Positions 45,244-57,000 of a DNA stretch of 64,000 nucleotides are shown here, piece after piece (position 1 is the first letter of the stretch; every line of letters starts with the position of its first letter). A program made the position numbers and the translations under genes. Below the pieces are notes generated by a model that was given only the letters and a program-made list of their open reading frames with translations, was not told the DNA's origin and searched no databases. The stretch spans positions 16,336,250 through 16,400,249 of the forward strand of contig NC_072458.1 in NCBI RefSeq assembly GCF_027596085.1, in the 5' to 3' direction. The stretch comes from Anoplopoma fimbria (Eukaryota; Chordata; Actinopteri; Perciformes; Anoplopomatidae).

Positions 45244-46250
45244 ACAGTCTCTGACTAGATCAGAGGTGAGGAGAGGCCAGCCCAGGTACCAGAATTACCA
45301 TGGTGACAGTCAGTGGGCTCAGTGCGAGGTTCTGTTTGAACAGCCAATGAGCTCAACAAACAGTCAACAAACATTGTTGACTGTGATCCTGATGGGTAAG
45401 ATTTGGATCTAATAGTATGAAAGACAATATTTTCGTTATACTTAAATGCAGACACATGACTGTTGAGATGAGACTTTTTATTGTTGCCTGACACTGAAGC
45501 ACATGTCCACTGTTGTGTCCTGAACTTTTTGTATTTTCACTTAATAGACAGTAACACTTGCGACTGAAAGGTACAACCCGATCCAATACAGCTGGTTCTC
45601 TCAACATTTTTTTTAGACTAGCGAGTGTTTGATCCAAAGCCAGTGATCACCACAGATAATCTTTTGATGGGACCATTGCATTTTCAAGAGTTCATTCAAA
45701 ACAAACATGAACGAGAATGGATCATTCAGTTGTTCTCAAGTGGGGTTGTATTGGGTACTTCTCCATTGTCAGTATATGGAGTTTGGACAAACAGAGGGGG
45801 TGATCTGTGCTCATCAAACAACTTAGAATCAGATATTTTAAAGAAAGGCCCATCATGGCTGTGTATGTGACTTAGCTAATTTGCTTTGGCAATTAATACA
45901 CATTTTATACAAACTGATTTTGCAGGAAAACTTAATTAATGGTTATGTTCAGTAGCCAGGATTTCCCCAGTCCAGTAAGCATGATGCTCCTTTAACATAA
46001 ATAAGTGTTCAACGTCGATTAGCATAAACAAATGTATCTAATTTTTTGTTTGTGAGATGGTATTACACACAAAATGGGAACGTGCTTTGGCTAGAATTGG
46101 CGGAATGCTCATCACTAATTTCCTGTGCATCATACACATTTGGACACAACATCAGTAAACATGTATCCATAACCTCTTTCGTAATGACACAGTGCTGTCA
46201 TTCAGTGTTCTTACATGCACTTCAATAAAGAGTTTACTGTCAGCTTTCTA
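45244..46250 (+). other. Semaphorin 3' UTR
   Basis: Sequence from the stop codon to the first well-placed AATAAA. No competing coding frame and no inserted element were recognised. The UTR length is inferred from the signal, not from transcripts. Confidence 0.6.
46224..46229 (+). terminator. Poly(A) signal of the semaphorin gene
   Basis: Canonical AATAAA about 980 bases after the stop codon, followed by a T/G-containing stretch. It is the most likely 3' end, but alternative sites are not excluded. Confidence 0.55.
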
Positions 46251-46359
46251 AAGTCAAGGGATTTCTTACACATCATGTATATGAGAATCCTGGGGCGTTT
46301 CTCATCTGCCTTATTTTTTTAATATTTTACCTGCTGGCATGTCAAGTCATCTTTCAATC

Positions 46360-46600
46360 AGAGGATCAGTGGTTGTATCCCTGGCTCCTCCAGTCCATGT
46401 TGTTGTTTCCTTGGGCAAGACACCAAATCGCAAATTGCTCCATACAGCCGTGTCTAGGGTGTGTGAATGTTGGTGTAAATTAGTTAGTTAGTTCTGTTGG
46501 GCAGGTGGCAAGTACATGAATGGGTGTGAATGGCAAGCAGTGTTAAACTGGTCAGAACAAGTACAATTACAAGTCCAAGTCCATGTACCATTTACCATTA
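46360..46600 (-). repeat. Dispersed fish repeat, inverse copy
   Basis: Inverse orientation of the 39277-39570 family: 'cagaggatcagtggttgtat', then 'ggtgtgtgaatgttgg' and a terminal 'tccatgtaccatttacc'. Diverged and partly deleted. Confidence 0.6.
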
Positions 46601-46759
46601 ACAAGTGCAGAACTACATTGAGAGATGTATCCTAATCTTCGTTATGATAACATTCGAAGACAGACTAAAACAGAAAGTTGCACCAAATAGCCTCCACACA
46701 ACCTTAACCCCCTAAATGGTTAAGTCCTCTTCAACACTTTAAGTGACTATACCAGTTTT

Positions 46760-46980
46760 ATTTGGTCTATTGCAATGCTATTTTTTGTAAAAGACAAAAA
46801 ACTGATCATCAGACTGATGGCATGTGGGAAGGAGCTATTCTTGTGTTTGGTTGTTTTAGCGTACAGTTTTTTTTGTAGCGCCTACAAGTCGGAACAGGAT
46901 GTGCTGGAGTGTGATGGGTCTTCAGTGATGTCACAATCCCCAAGATTTTGGGACTGATATTTTTCTTTTGCTGAAATATT
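46760..46980 (+). repeat. Possible non-LTR 3' fragment
   Basis: Wording such as 'ggcatgtgggaaggagctat' and 'gatgtgctggagtgtgatgg' resembles the 3' non-coding part of the Rex1-like elements seen elsewhere here. Support is by resemblance only. Confidence 0.4.
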
Positions 46981-48751
46981 TCTGTGTATCTTTAACAGTT
47001 ACAACTTATTGGGGAGAAGGACAGGAGAACAGGTCCCAGGTGCACGCATAAGTAATTTATTTATCATAAAGATTTCTATGTCACCCGGGAAGATATTTTC
47101 TTTTATTAAAGAATGGATGCAAGAGTAGTGTAAAAGGGGTTTAAGGATATGAAGTGATGAAATCTGATGGAGTGCCAAATCTATCTAGTGTTGGCCTTTG
47201 AGAAAATCCCTTATTGGAATGTGATATTATTAAACCTGGACAGACTCCCACCAGCTGCAGCTTCAAAGTTGTGAACTGTCGAAAAAAAAGCATTTGATTG
47301 TTCTACAACATGACACTGGACACAGCTGTCACAACACGAAGAAAGGAGTGCTGGCTGCTGGGTTAATAGAGGTTAGAGAGGAGAACGTATGTTTCCAAAC
47401 ACTTTTTTTGGCACCTCAACACATACATGTGAGGAATTAGGAATACCCTTAACAATGACTTCAACCAAGGCACTGCGGCTGCCCATAGTGCTTAGTGAAG
47501 TGCTGAGGAGTTGAAATGTTTACAATATTCTGTTAAAATGTGAGTTTTAGCAGCTCCCCTAATGTTAGAGGGATGGGTGGTAACCTGATCTACCATATAG
47601 TTCTTTACACAGAACCTTTCTCTTGAGTGATCTTGCGTCATCGTGAGAATCGAGCTGTCGTGTAAAAGAGAGTGGTGTATGTAGGTCAGGCAGCATCCTC
47701 CGGGTCTGAGTGAAGTGAAGCCAATACCGAAGTTTATTAAACTTGCTTTCTGTCTTCCGTCATCAAGGGGCAACTCCTCTTATGGTCTCAAATGCTAGTT
47801 TCAAGTCTTCTTAAATACAGCAGGATGTTCATATAGTAAAGTTTGGTCCCATTTAGAGTACAATAGCTTATAAAGCAGGGTATGGGGCTCTTTTTACAGG
47901 ATACACTCAATGTTTGCATACAGCTATTTCGCGTTCTGAGTTGTGCAGCTACTGGTACTGTTCTCCATACTACTGCTAGACCCATGCTGTGGCTGCATAC
48001 GCAATCGTAACAATGGAAAACCTGCTTGTCTTTTGGCGCCACCTCATGGCCAAAATCTATTTAATCTTGAATCCCAAATTTGAAGTACGGTTTAATAACC
48101 ATTAACTGTCATGGGGTACCTTTTAAAAGCAGCATGACAGCTTCCAAAAGGATCTTACCTTTTTGAGGATTAGTGTATTCCAATTTTTGAGGAAATGTCA
48201 CGCTGTTATTTGTGAGGTCATAGTTTATGATGTTGTATTAGATTACGTAATGTCTGCAGGTATAGGTACTCATGAAGACTCAGAAGAGTGCCAAAGCATT
48301 AGTCATCTACTTTAACTTATGTATCATACATTTTCCAGCTACAATAGAAGTATATCTTGTAAAAACTCACATTATATTTTTAATAAGGATAGATAAATAC
48401 TGTGAAACTGAAGTTGTGTAAATGTATTAACCCTCTTTCCCTCAGCATCTGTAAGTACTTCCGCATAGAGAGGAGGCAAGAGCACAGCACTGACAAAAGT
48501 AAAGGTCGAAAAAAGTCCATGGTAAAAGTTTTGCATTTCTATTTTACATATTCAACACTGTATCACTGGACACTGTTAAATGTAGTGTGACCACACAGGA
48601 GCTATTGATAAGTTGATGTCTAGGGATGAATGCCATTGAACTACTAGCAGTCCACTAGTAAAACTATCTTGTTACCTGAAGTACCCTTCTCATGATTTCA
48701 GCAGCCTGTCCGGTTCCGTCAAGTGGTTGACATAATTAAAGAAGCACAATG
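46981..48751. other. Intergenic, nothing firm
   Basis: No exons. About 47690-47760 on the minus strand contains an AATAAA in a retroviral-LTR-like setting, but no paired LTR was found. Confidence 0.35.
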
Positions 48752-49018
48752 TTAAACAGGCCCTATTATGCTATTTTCCGGGTGCCTATTTTTATCTCAA
48801 GTTACAGTTACAACATGTTTACATGCGTTAATGCTCATAATCCGCCTTGTTTTTCTCATTCTGGCTGTCCTGCAGCACCTCTTCTCACCCTCCTTCTGAA
48901 ATGCTCCATTGTAGTGCTTGTTCCTCCCTCCAGAAAGCAAAGTCTGCTCTGATTGGTCACTTAGCAGGTAACTCCTTTTAGGCGTGGACTTCAGGTTTTA
49001 CACTCTACGGACCTTTTA
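48752..49018 (-). mobile_element. MITE-like repeat, copy 2
   Basis: It begins 'ttaaacaggccctattatgc' and carries the inverse of 38690-39172 (for example 'gcgttaatgctcataatccg' and 'tttacactctacggacctt'). It is truncated at its right side. Confidence 0.65.
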
Positions 49019-51671
49019 CATTGTCACGCGCGGTCGCTCCCGGTGCTTCCCGTTGCGTTCTAAAGTTTTCGCAGCGATGAACGAGACTCCTCGGAAGGGC
49101 GCGCTTTTTATGGCGCCTCAACCAATTGCACCTCGTAAACCTCCGCTTTGAGAGAAAAGACCTTTGAGGGTAGTCAAGCCTGCCAAAAGATCTCTATGGC
49201 ATAAACATAACCGGAACAGCTCATTGTCGCCGTACTCGGAGTGGGTAATCCCCCTCTAGGTCTCCCTCTTAATGTGAATGTATGTGATTTTTATAAATCA
49301 GTTGTGTTGCCGTAGTGCGGATATCCTGCAACTCACCTCTGGGGCTGGTCCCCTCCTGAGAGGAAAAACCCTCTGTTCGGATTCTGATTATTCCGTCAAA
49401 AAGGAATAATGAAGAATGAAAAGAGATAGATCCAATCGATTTTATTAAATCCCAATCAGAAATTATTCCTTTTAATTCCAATACAGAGAAAAGGGGTAAT
49501 CCACAGAAAGTTTCAAAAACGAGAAAAGGAATAAAAAAAAAACTTAATCCAATGAGCAGGTGTTATATCCAAAAGTGCAGAGATTTTGATAAATCCAAAA
49601 ATGAATCCCAACTACTGCTAAAAATGACAAGGACTACGACTAAGACTAAGACCTCGAGGTCCAAAAATCAAGGGTTTTTATAGCCAGCTCCGCAAAACCA
49701 GATAAGTTCCAGCCCCCACAGAAGTGGGCACTTTTCCCCCCTTTGGCATGCCATCGAGGAACTTCCCGGCTTGGGCCAAGACACCTGGCTAACCCCCCTT
49801 CCTTGAAACAATGAACTTGATGAACCCACTGAACTTAGTGAGCGTCGACTCTACATCAACCTCTACCGACACTTAAGAAATATGGCACACTTGCTCATGG
49901 TTTTTGATCGCAACACGCAGTATATCAAGGATACATCGTGTGTTCTCAACGGGATACATGGGTACATGATATATATCACAAATATAGAAAACATAGTATC
50001 AAAATACACATTTTGCCCAGCATAAGTAAATCTCTGAGTAAACTTCGATATATGTACTCTTTGGCAAAGCAAAACTTATAATGGTAAAACACTGATAGTG
50101 GTTCATCCTAAGGTCTTATGACAAAAGTGAATCAATGCTTTGGAACCATAAATCAGGCGCACGTGGGCATGTGGGTGTGTGTCGAACTACAGTTTGTGCA
50201 GCCGGTTCATACATCTCATAGCCTCAGCGGCATGAGTTACATTTATTATTTGTTTTTGGTCTTTTAGTTCATTGTTTTCTCAATAAAGTGCATATTTATG
50301 GCACCTAACGACCCGGGCATTGCGTCCTATGAGATATTCTCAATACCAAGTATTGTCAAGTTTGGACTTGCAAACTTGCTAGTTCAGACCTGGATAGTTC
50401 GACTTGGGAGTACAAACTCCCGAGAATGCGAGGACGCAGTACGGTCATTTTGCAATCGGAACAGCAGCGAACTTGATGACGTCACCAACTCAGCTCGTCC
50501 TGTCCAGAGCCATGGCTCCTGTCTACTCCGGTTATCTTCACTGTAATATATATTGACAATAAAACGAAAATGATATAATATATAAAACGAAAATGATATA
50601 ATATAATATATAATGATATAATTACAATATAATAATATAAAAAATAATTAGGACATCAAAATGGATCAGAGGATGGTTGCCGTTGCTGTCGGTGCAGTCG
50701 GTTAAAAAAAGTAACATTATAACCTTGCTGAAGTTAACATGTATATACAGGGCTGTTATATTAGACTACATTAGCTTTATCTAGGCCTACCTGATAAACT
50801 GGCAAGTACAGGGGAGGTTTGATACTTTAGTTTAATATTGGAATGGATTAGCATACATTCCACATACATACCTGCCATTTGTCTTCTTGGTACTCGACAT
50901 AAAGAGGCTGATACTCAGTCTGACAGGCCTTGTACAGTTAGGTGCACAAACATCACAATACATCAATGCAAGAAGTAGCCTACCTGTACTTCATCTGTGC
51001 CACGCACATCATTAGTCATTAACCAGGACAGACATCAACAGAAACAGGACATTTCATGTCTATAATACAGTAATCATGTAGGCTACTGTAACCTTTTGAC
51101 TCAGAACCTGGGAGGATAGGTGTGCTCTTACACTGCCTATCAAGCAATGAAATAAATAGATTACATTAATAACAGTAAGCACCGGATCAAACAGGTCAGG
51201 GGGAAATTTTATTCTGGCAGACTTCAACAATTGATAGACAATTCATATTTAGAAAACAGTTTGATAAATATCAAATAGTAAAAACACATAAATAAGCAAT
51301 AAATATAATACATACTAAAAATAACAATTAATAAACAATGTAAAGAAATTCTAAAAATATATATTTATTTTTTTACAGGACCAAAGTCCCTTACAAAGGT
51401 ATGCACAAGTGCATGACCATGTGCCTATCCTCGCCATGTTGCTCTGCTTTGTATTACTGAGAGAGCCTTCCTTAAATTCCTTGTGGCTAAAAACAGCCCA
51501 AACTGGAGTGAAAACAGAGCGGTATACTGAGTATAGCCATGCTAGTGTTATTTTCAGAAAACAACTTAGATGTTTTGGGGACTTCAGAGACCTATATTAA
51601 CTTGTTGAAAAGGATTATAATACATTCAAACAATCAGTTTCACAGTGTAGTGATTAATACCCTATTTTCAG
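49019..51671. other. Intergenic, nothing firm
   Basis: A short GC-rich start (49020-49150) gives way to AT-rich DNA. AT-rich simple sequence with 'atgatataat' units lies at 50545-50640. No exon was supported. Confidence 0.35.
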
Positions 51672-52049
51672 GAGCTTAGGGACCCACCCACAGGCAAAGG
51701 GGTAGAGGCCGGTAGTGTGACTGCTGCCACCTGGCAGTGGTACAGTCAGATGGATGCTGCACTCCAGGGGCAGCACTCCATTAGTCCGCCCCTGGTTGTT
51801 GCAGCAAACTTGACTGCCACTACAGGTGGCGCGGTCAGCACACCGGCCTCTGCCTCTTCTGCAGAAGAAGCCAGGGCAGGCCAGCCACAAAGAAAGAGGC
51901 CCAGGAACAGTCTCCTGGAGTTTTTGAGGGAGCAGGCAGAGAAGGAGGAGGAGAGGGAGAGAAAGGCAGTGGCAAGAGAGGAGAAGAGTGAAAGGGAAGC
52001 TACAGCTCGAGCAGAGCGATATTTGACTCTGTTCGAGTCTTGTAAATAA
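51672..52049 (+). pseudogene. Myb/SANT-like gene, last-exon fragment
   Basis: After an acceptor-like 'ctattttcag' the frame reads ELRDPPTGKGVEAGSVTAAT, WQWYSQMDAAL, then a low-complexity linker and a charged coiled-coil (REQAEKEEERERKAVAREEK) to a TAA. This is the usual C-terminal part of the small Myb/SANT-like DNA-binding proteins that abound in fish genomes and in some DNA transposons. The matching N-terminal parts lie just downstream on the opposite strand, so this fragment is not part of an intact gene here. Confidence 0.6.
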
Positions 52050-52169
52050 GTTTTGAATAAGTCTTAATTTTAATTCTAAATAAATATTGTCCAGTTTGAA
52101 ATTCAACCCAGGCAATTCATTCTTGAAGGCAATAGTGTATTGTATATATTTACAACAAAAGGAAAATAA

Positions 52170-52480
52170 TCACAAGGCTGTATTTTTCCTTCAAGTTGTT
52201 CCACTTCTTTTTGGCCTGTTTGGCAGTTATTTCCAGGTCAGAAGTGGTTACAAAAAAACATGACACACTGCCTCTTCAATAAGATATTAATCCTTATGGA
52301 TGGAGACAGCACAAATCTGGCTCCATCCCTTACCCAGCCATACAGGCAATGATACAAGCACTTAGAACCAATACTCACTCACATCCATTTTTGGACGAAT
52401 TTCGCCTGCCGGTGAAGAGGCTCTCGTTGGCCGCCCACCAGGCAATGAGTGCCCGGGTTTCCTCAGTTGTCCCTTGAATA
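52170..52480 (-). pseudogene. Myb/SANT-like gene, N-terminal fragments (inverted)
   Basis: Minus strand: 52378-52477 encodes TTEETRALIAWWAANESLFT and GRRNSSKNGCE (first SANT helices), followed by a gtgagt donor. 52172-52238 encodes ITAKQAKKKWNNLKEKY. That normally leads straight into the ELRDPPTG stretch found on the + strand at 51672. The pieces are in correct family order only if one of them is flipped. Confidence 0.6.
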
Positions 52481-52882
52481 AAATATTGCTTTAATGTTAG
52501 TCTGATTGCACAATAATAGCAATTATAGTGTGTACAATAGGGAATAAAGACAAGCAAAACAAATCGGTCAAAAGTACAAAGGCAGGGCTCTAACTTGGTG
52601 CAAAGTTAAAGTTGAACAATATATATGTAAAGTTATGAAACTTAACTTTGCCCTCTGCCAAACCAATTTGCACGGGAACTAATAATAGATGTAAACTCAG
52701 AGAGCAAAGATTGCTCATTAGATATCCCCCAAACGAATTATATCTCATGTTTAACCACTACAGAGACACCAGAGCCAGCGGCACATTTGGAAAGGCCTTG
52801 CCGAGATAAGGCTGCCCAGTGAGCATTTTTCCATCTAAAAGACGTCTATTAGGCGTCTATGACCGACGTCTAATAGACGTCT

Positions 52883-53134
52883 AAAAGTGGTTCAAAAGTG
52901 AAAGTTTAATCAACGTCTATTTGTAGACGTCTATTAGACGTTTACGTTTAGACCACATTTAGACGTGATTTTCAATATTGGCTTTCAACTGAGAAATGTG
53001 GTTTCATAGTAAGCCTCTAAAATGATGATATAACATTATTAGCACAACATAGAGGATTACAAATGCACTATTGCAAATCACGTAGATGTCTACAAATAGA
53101 CGTTGAATAAACTTTCACTTTTGAACCACTTTTA
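52883..53134. repeat. 50-bp inverted repeat in the subterminal array
   Basis: 52883-52932 (from 'aaagtggttcaaaagtgaaa') is mirrored at 53084-53134 with a few differences, about 150 bases apart. AGACGTC-type motifs lie within and around both arms. Confidence 0.85.
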
Positions 53135-54171
53135 GACGTCTTTTAGACATAGACGTCTTTTAAACGTCTTTTAGACATAAACCTTTTCTAAAAGTCTTTT
53201 GAACCTCAAACTGCTCACAGTAAAATATGTAGCAATTAAACACGTAGTCATAGTAACACTAACAGTTTACATTGACAGGACAAATAAGACCATCTGACAC
53301 AGGCAACAATTAATTAGTTTTTATTGATACAACTACAATGAAATTGAAAATACACACAACAGAATCTCCCGTTTCTTCTTTAAATGTGGTTGCGAAACCT
53401 GCCAGGAGCCGGTTTCAGATTATCTGCCATATTTCAGATGGATGTCTGTAAATTAAACAAGAATTAAAAACATATTCACTGTTGAACGGCCTTTCACCGG
53501 TGACCAGTCGTTTTTTAAACGTCTTTTACACATTATACATTATAATACTTTATATTGTTTATAAGTTGCTTTATGCCAAACAACAATGTTCTGACCGTCT
53601 TCTTGTTCATCAATTTATTTTACTCACTTCCTCCCCATTTAAACTGTGTACAGCCCCACTAGCTCTCTGTAATGTATTTTAGATGTAAAAATGGTCTAAA
53701 ACTCACTTTATATCAATGAACTACAGCGACAGCCCATAAACACAGTCAACATTAACTGTTGGTCCATGTATGAATGATGGATGATCTGTATTTTATCCAA
53801 TCTCTGTTGTTTGACATGCATTCGATTGTTCATCATTGGCTTGGGGGTTTCATCTGACGTACTACGGTAAGCGTATTGCCTCACTTCCTGTTCCCAGCAT
53901 AGTTGACAGCGTACTTTTCACAGCTCCAGCGAAAACTAGTCAATTGTGTGACATTCTTTATTATAGCGGCCAATTACCTGCTTTAGATTTAAAACATTTG
54001 AACACTCATAGCTCACATCTTAATTCAGCGACTTTTCGCTTAAACCAACAGCTGTTTACACGTTGTTCAGTTCTGCTAACGCTAGCTAGCCTCATTTAGC
54101 TTAGCAGTTAGCGATGGCTCTCCGCTCTCCTTCCCTCTCTCTCTCCTTCTCCCTCCTGCTCAGTGTGTCTC

Positions 54172-55002
54172 ATGTTTAGCCATGCATCTGCCTCCTTTAC
54201 TGATAAGGGTACATGTAACAAATGTAGTTTGTTTGTTAGGTTGGAGGCGAGGCTCAGTGAGTTAGAGGCACGGTTCCGCACCATTGAAGCTCAGTCGTTA
54301 GCTACTGTAGTTAGCCAGCCCACCCCCGTAGCCGGTGCTGGCCAACCAGACGTAGCTCCTGCTAGCCGTCCCCCGGCAACCCCCGAGCAGCCGGGAGGCT
54401 GGGTGACTGTCCGAAGGAAGCATAGTTCTATGTCGAAGCACACGGGTCACCACCAACCACTTCACGTTTCTAACCGGTTCTCCCCACTCAGTGACACACC
54501 CGCTGAGAAACCAACTCTGGTGATCGGCAGCTCCATTCTGAGAAACGTGAAGTTAGCGAAGACAGGGGCCATAGTTAACTGCATCCCCGGGGCCAGAGCG
54601 GGCGACATAGAATCCCATTTAAAACTGCTGGCTAAAGCTAAACGTAAATACATTACGATTGTTATTCACGTCGGCGGTAATGACACCCGATTACGTCGCT
54701 CGGAGGTCACTAAATTGAACGTGGAATCGGTGTGTTCATACGCAAGGACAATATCGGACTCCGTAGTGTTCTCTGGCCCTCTCCCTACCCTGGTCAATGA
54801 TGAGATGTTTAGCCGCATGTCATCATTCTGCCGCTGGCTGTCGAGGTGGTGTTCTGCAAACAACGTGGGCTTCGTAGACAATTGGCAAACTTTCTGGGGA
54901 AAGCCTGGTCTGATTAGGAAAGACGGCATTCATCCTACTTTGGATGGAGCGGATCTCATATCTAGAAATCTGACCCAGTTTATTAGTGGACCTAATCCAT
55001 GA
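54172..55002 (+). CDS. L2 ORF1 protein with SGNH/esterase domain
   Basis: 276 residues, uninterrupted. Early residues show a CxxC (CNKCS), then a predicted coiled coil ([18 protein letters not shown]), a Pro-rich linker and an SGNH-hydrolase-like domain. That domain has the motifs [10 protein letters not shown] (Ser nucleophile block; family members often have GDS), HVGGNDTR (Asn block) and [11 protein letters not shown] (Asp-His block). Esterase-bearing ORF1 proteins are known from CR1/L2-clade LINEs; they bind nucleic acid and support retrotransposition. ATG 54172 was chosen because it is the first in frame. The stop TGA overlaps a following ATG. Confidence 0.85.
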   Translation: MFSHASASFTDKGTCNKCSLFVRLEARLSELEARFRTIEAQSLATVVSQPTPVAGAGQPDVAPASRPPATPEQPGGWVTVRRKHSSMSKHTGHHQPLHVSNRFSPLSDTPAEKPTLVIGSSILRNVKLAKTGAIVNCIPGARAGDIESHLKLLAKAKRKYITIVIHVGGNDTRLRRSEVTKLNVESVCSYARTISDSVVFSGPLPTLVNDEMFSRMSSFCRWLSRWCSANNVGFVDNWQTFWGKPGLIRKDGIHPTLDGADLISRNLTQFISGPNP

Positions 55003-55848
55003 CCCAGAGTTCAGACCAGGAAGCAGAAGCACAGTCGCGGTCTTTCACATTTCTCTGCGCTTCCTTTGGAGCAGTTACCCACCCAAAACCCTATAGAGAC
55101 TGTGTCTGCCCCACGGCCACTTCAATTATTTAAAGTCAACAGAAGAGGAGTTATACAAAATAACTTAATAAAAGTTAAGGCAACCAATGCAACAGTGCAT
55201 CAAAACAGGACAATTAAATGTGGACTCTTAAATATCAGATCTCTGTCATCTAAGGGTGTACTTGTAAATTATTTAATATCAGATAATCATATTGATTTAT
55301 TTTGTCTTACTGAAACCTGGCTGTGTCATGAAGAGTACGTTAGCCTTAATGAATCAACTCCTCCAAGTTATATTAATACTCATATTCCTCGAGGCACAGG
55401 CCAAGGAGGTGGAGTAGCAGCCATCTTTGACTCAAGCCTATTAATAAACCCTTAACCTAAATTAAATTACAACTCATTTGAAAGCCTTGTTCTTAGTCTT
55501 TCAAACCCGGAAAGCATTAAAGTCAATTTTATTTGTTATAGTGTACCGTGCACCAGGTGCGTATTCTGAATTCCTATCTGACTTCTCAGAGTTTTTATCA
55601 AGTTTAGTCCTCAAAACAGATAAAGTTATTATTGTAGGGGATTTTAATATTCATGTGGATGTGGATAATGATAGCCTTAGTACTGCGTTTAGTTCATTAT
55701 TAGATTCTATTGGCTTCTGTCAGTGTGTACATAAACCGACTCACTGTTTTAACCATACCCTCGACCTTGTTCTGGTATATGGTATTGAAATAGAAAATGT
55801 AATTGTCTCTCAACAGAACTGTCTTTTATCAGACCATTATCTAATAAC

Positions 55849-57000
55849 TAGGCCTGTAAAGTCCTAGTCGACTGGTCGACTTATTGGTCGATACGTTCTG
55901 GGTCGACCAAAATTCTGATTGGTCGATTTTTTGCCGTGTTAATTTCATAAAGTACCAAGTGCTAATGGGGGTGTTTTCAGAGCCCTGTTTCACAGAAAAC
56001 AGCCTGTCTTCAGAGAACACCCCCCTTGTTTTCACTATTTTGGATTAGCCCAACCCACTAGAGACAGGTAGATTGAAGAAGGTCCATGTTATTCAACGTC
56101 CGGTGGTTTAATTGCTGAATATTTATTTTTATTTTGAGCGTTTCATTTAAGTTTCATTTGAGTCCTCCTCCTCTACCATCCATGTCACAGACATCAGTGA
56201 GTCCTCCTCTACATCCATGTCACAGACATCAGTGAGTCCTCCTCTACATCCATGTCACAGACATCAGTGTGGCAGAATGTTTACAAAACAGATGGCGGGA
56301 AAAAAGTCGAATGTAAAATTGTCAAACAACAGTTTGCATATCACAGCTCGACTACAAACATGTATCATCTAAACACGGTCATATTTCAATATTATAGCCT
56401 ATTAATATCATATTAAACATATTTCAATATTTTAGTCTAATAATCGTTTATTCGTTTTATAACTGCAGGCCACGCTGGATGTTATCCTCCTCTATCATCC
56501 AAACGCAAACATGATATCACAGAAGGAATTGTCAATTTTATTGCTCAGGATATGAGGCATTTCTTTATTTTATTTTTGTATTTGTTCTGAGTGAGCCTTC
56601 CTTGTTATTGTTATGCACTTTATTTCGTTTCAGTTTATTGCTAAATAACGAACTTTTATGGTTCCCTTTTATTATTGTGCACATTTATTTCTATTTATTG
56701 GATTTGTTTTTTGGGTTTTTTTTGCCTAATGCGCAATTGCGCCGTGCCCACTGTTTTGTAGGCTGTTGTTTTGAGCCTTTGCTTTATTTTTGGTACATGA
56801 TCTGGGATGTTTAATAAAGATAATTTTCCCTGAATTGTTGTTTAATTGCCTTCTTGTGCTGATATCAGTATATTCTCGGTAATCATGTGTTATTATACTG
56901 CGCAGATGCACGTGATGCCCCCCCCCCCCATTAGTCGATTTTTAGTCGAAATTTCAGGGTTTCAGTCGACCAAGAATTTCTTTGGTTGATTACAGCCCTA
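55849..57000. mobile_element. Non-autonomous hAT element with perfect 8-bp target duplication
   Basis: Direct repeats CTAATAAC at 55841-55848 and 57001-57008 flank ends 'taggcctgtaa' and 'ttacagccctа' in mirror form; GTCGAC-type words recur just inside both ends. It is 1152 bp, with no transposase recognised. Removing it rejoins L2 ORF2 at the target site, so it inserted after the L2. Confidence 0.9.
56161..56275 (+). repeat. Tandem repeat inside the hAT element
   Basis: Three copies of a unit of about 38 bp, 'gtcctcctctacatccatg' followed by 'tcacagacatcagtga', nearly identical to each other. Confidence 0.9.

Noticed and set aside
46775..46957. Small membrane protein frame of 60 codons
   Set aside because: It overlaps sequence that resembles the 3' part of a non-LTR element and has no gene context.
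54172..55002. Host esterase/acetylhydrolase gene
   Set aside because: The SGNH motifs belong to an L2 ORF1: it is followed by endonuclease and RT, and its end recurs in the L2 copy at 33645-33841.
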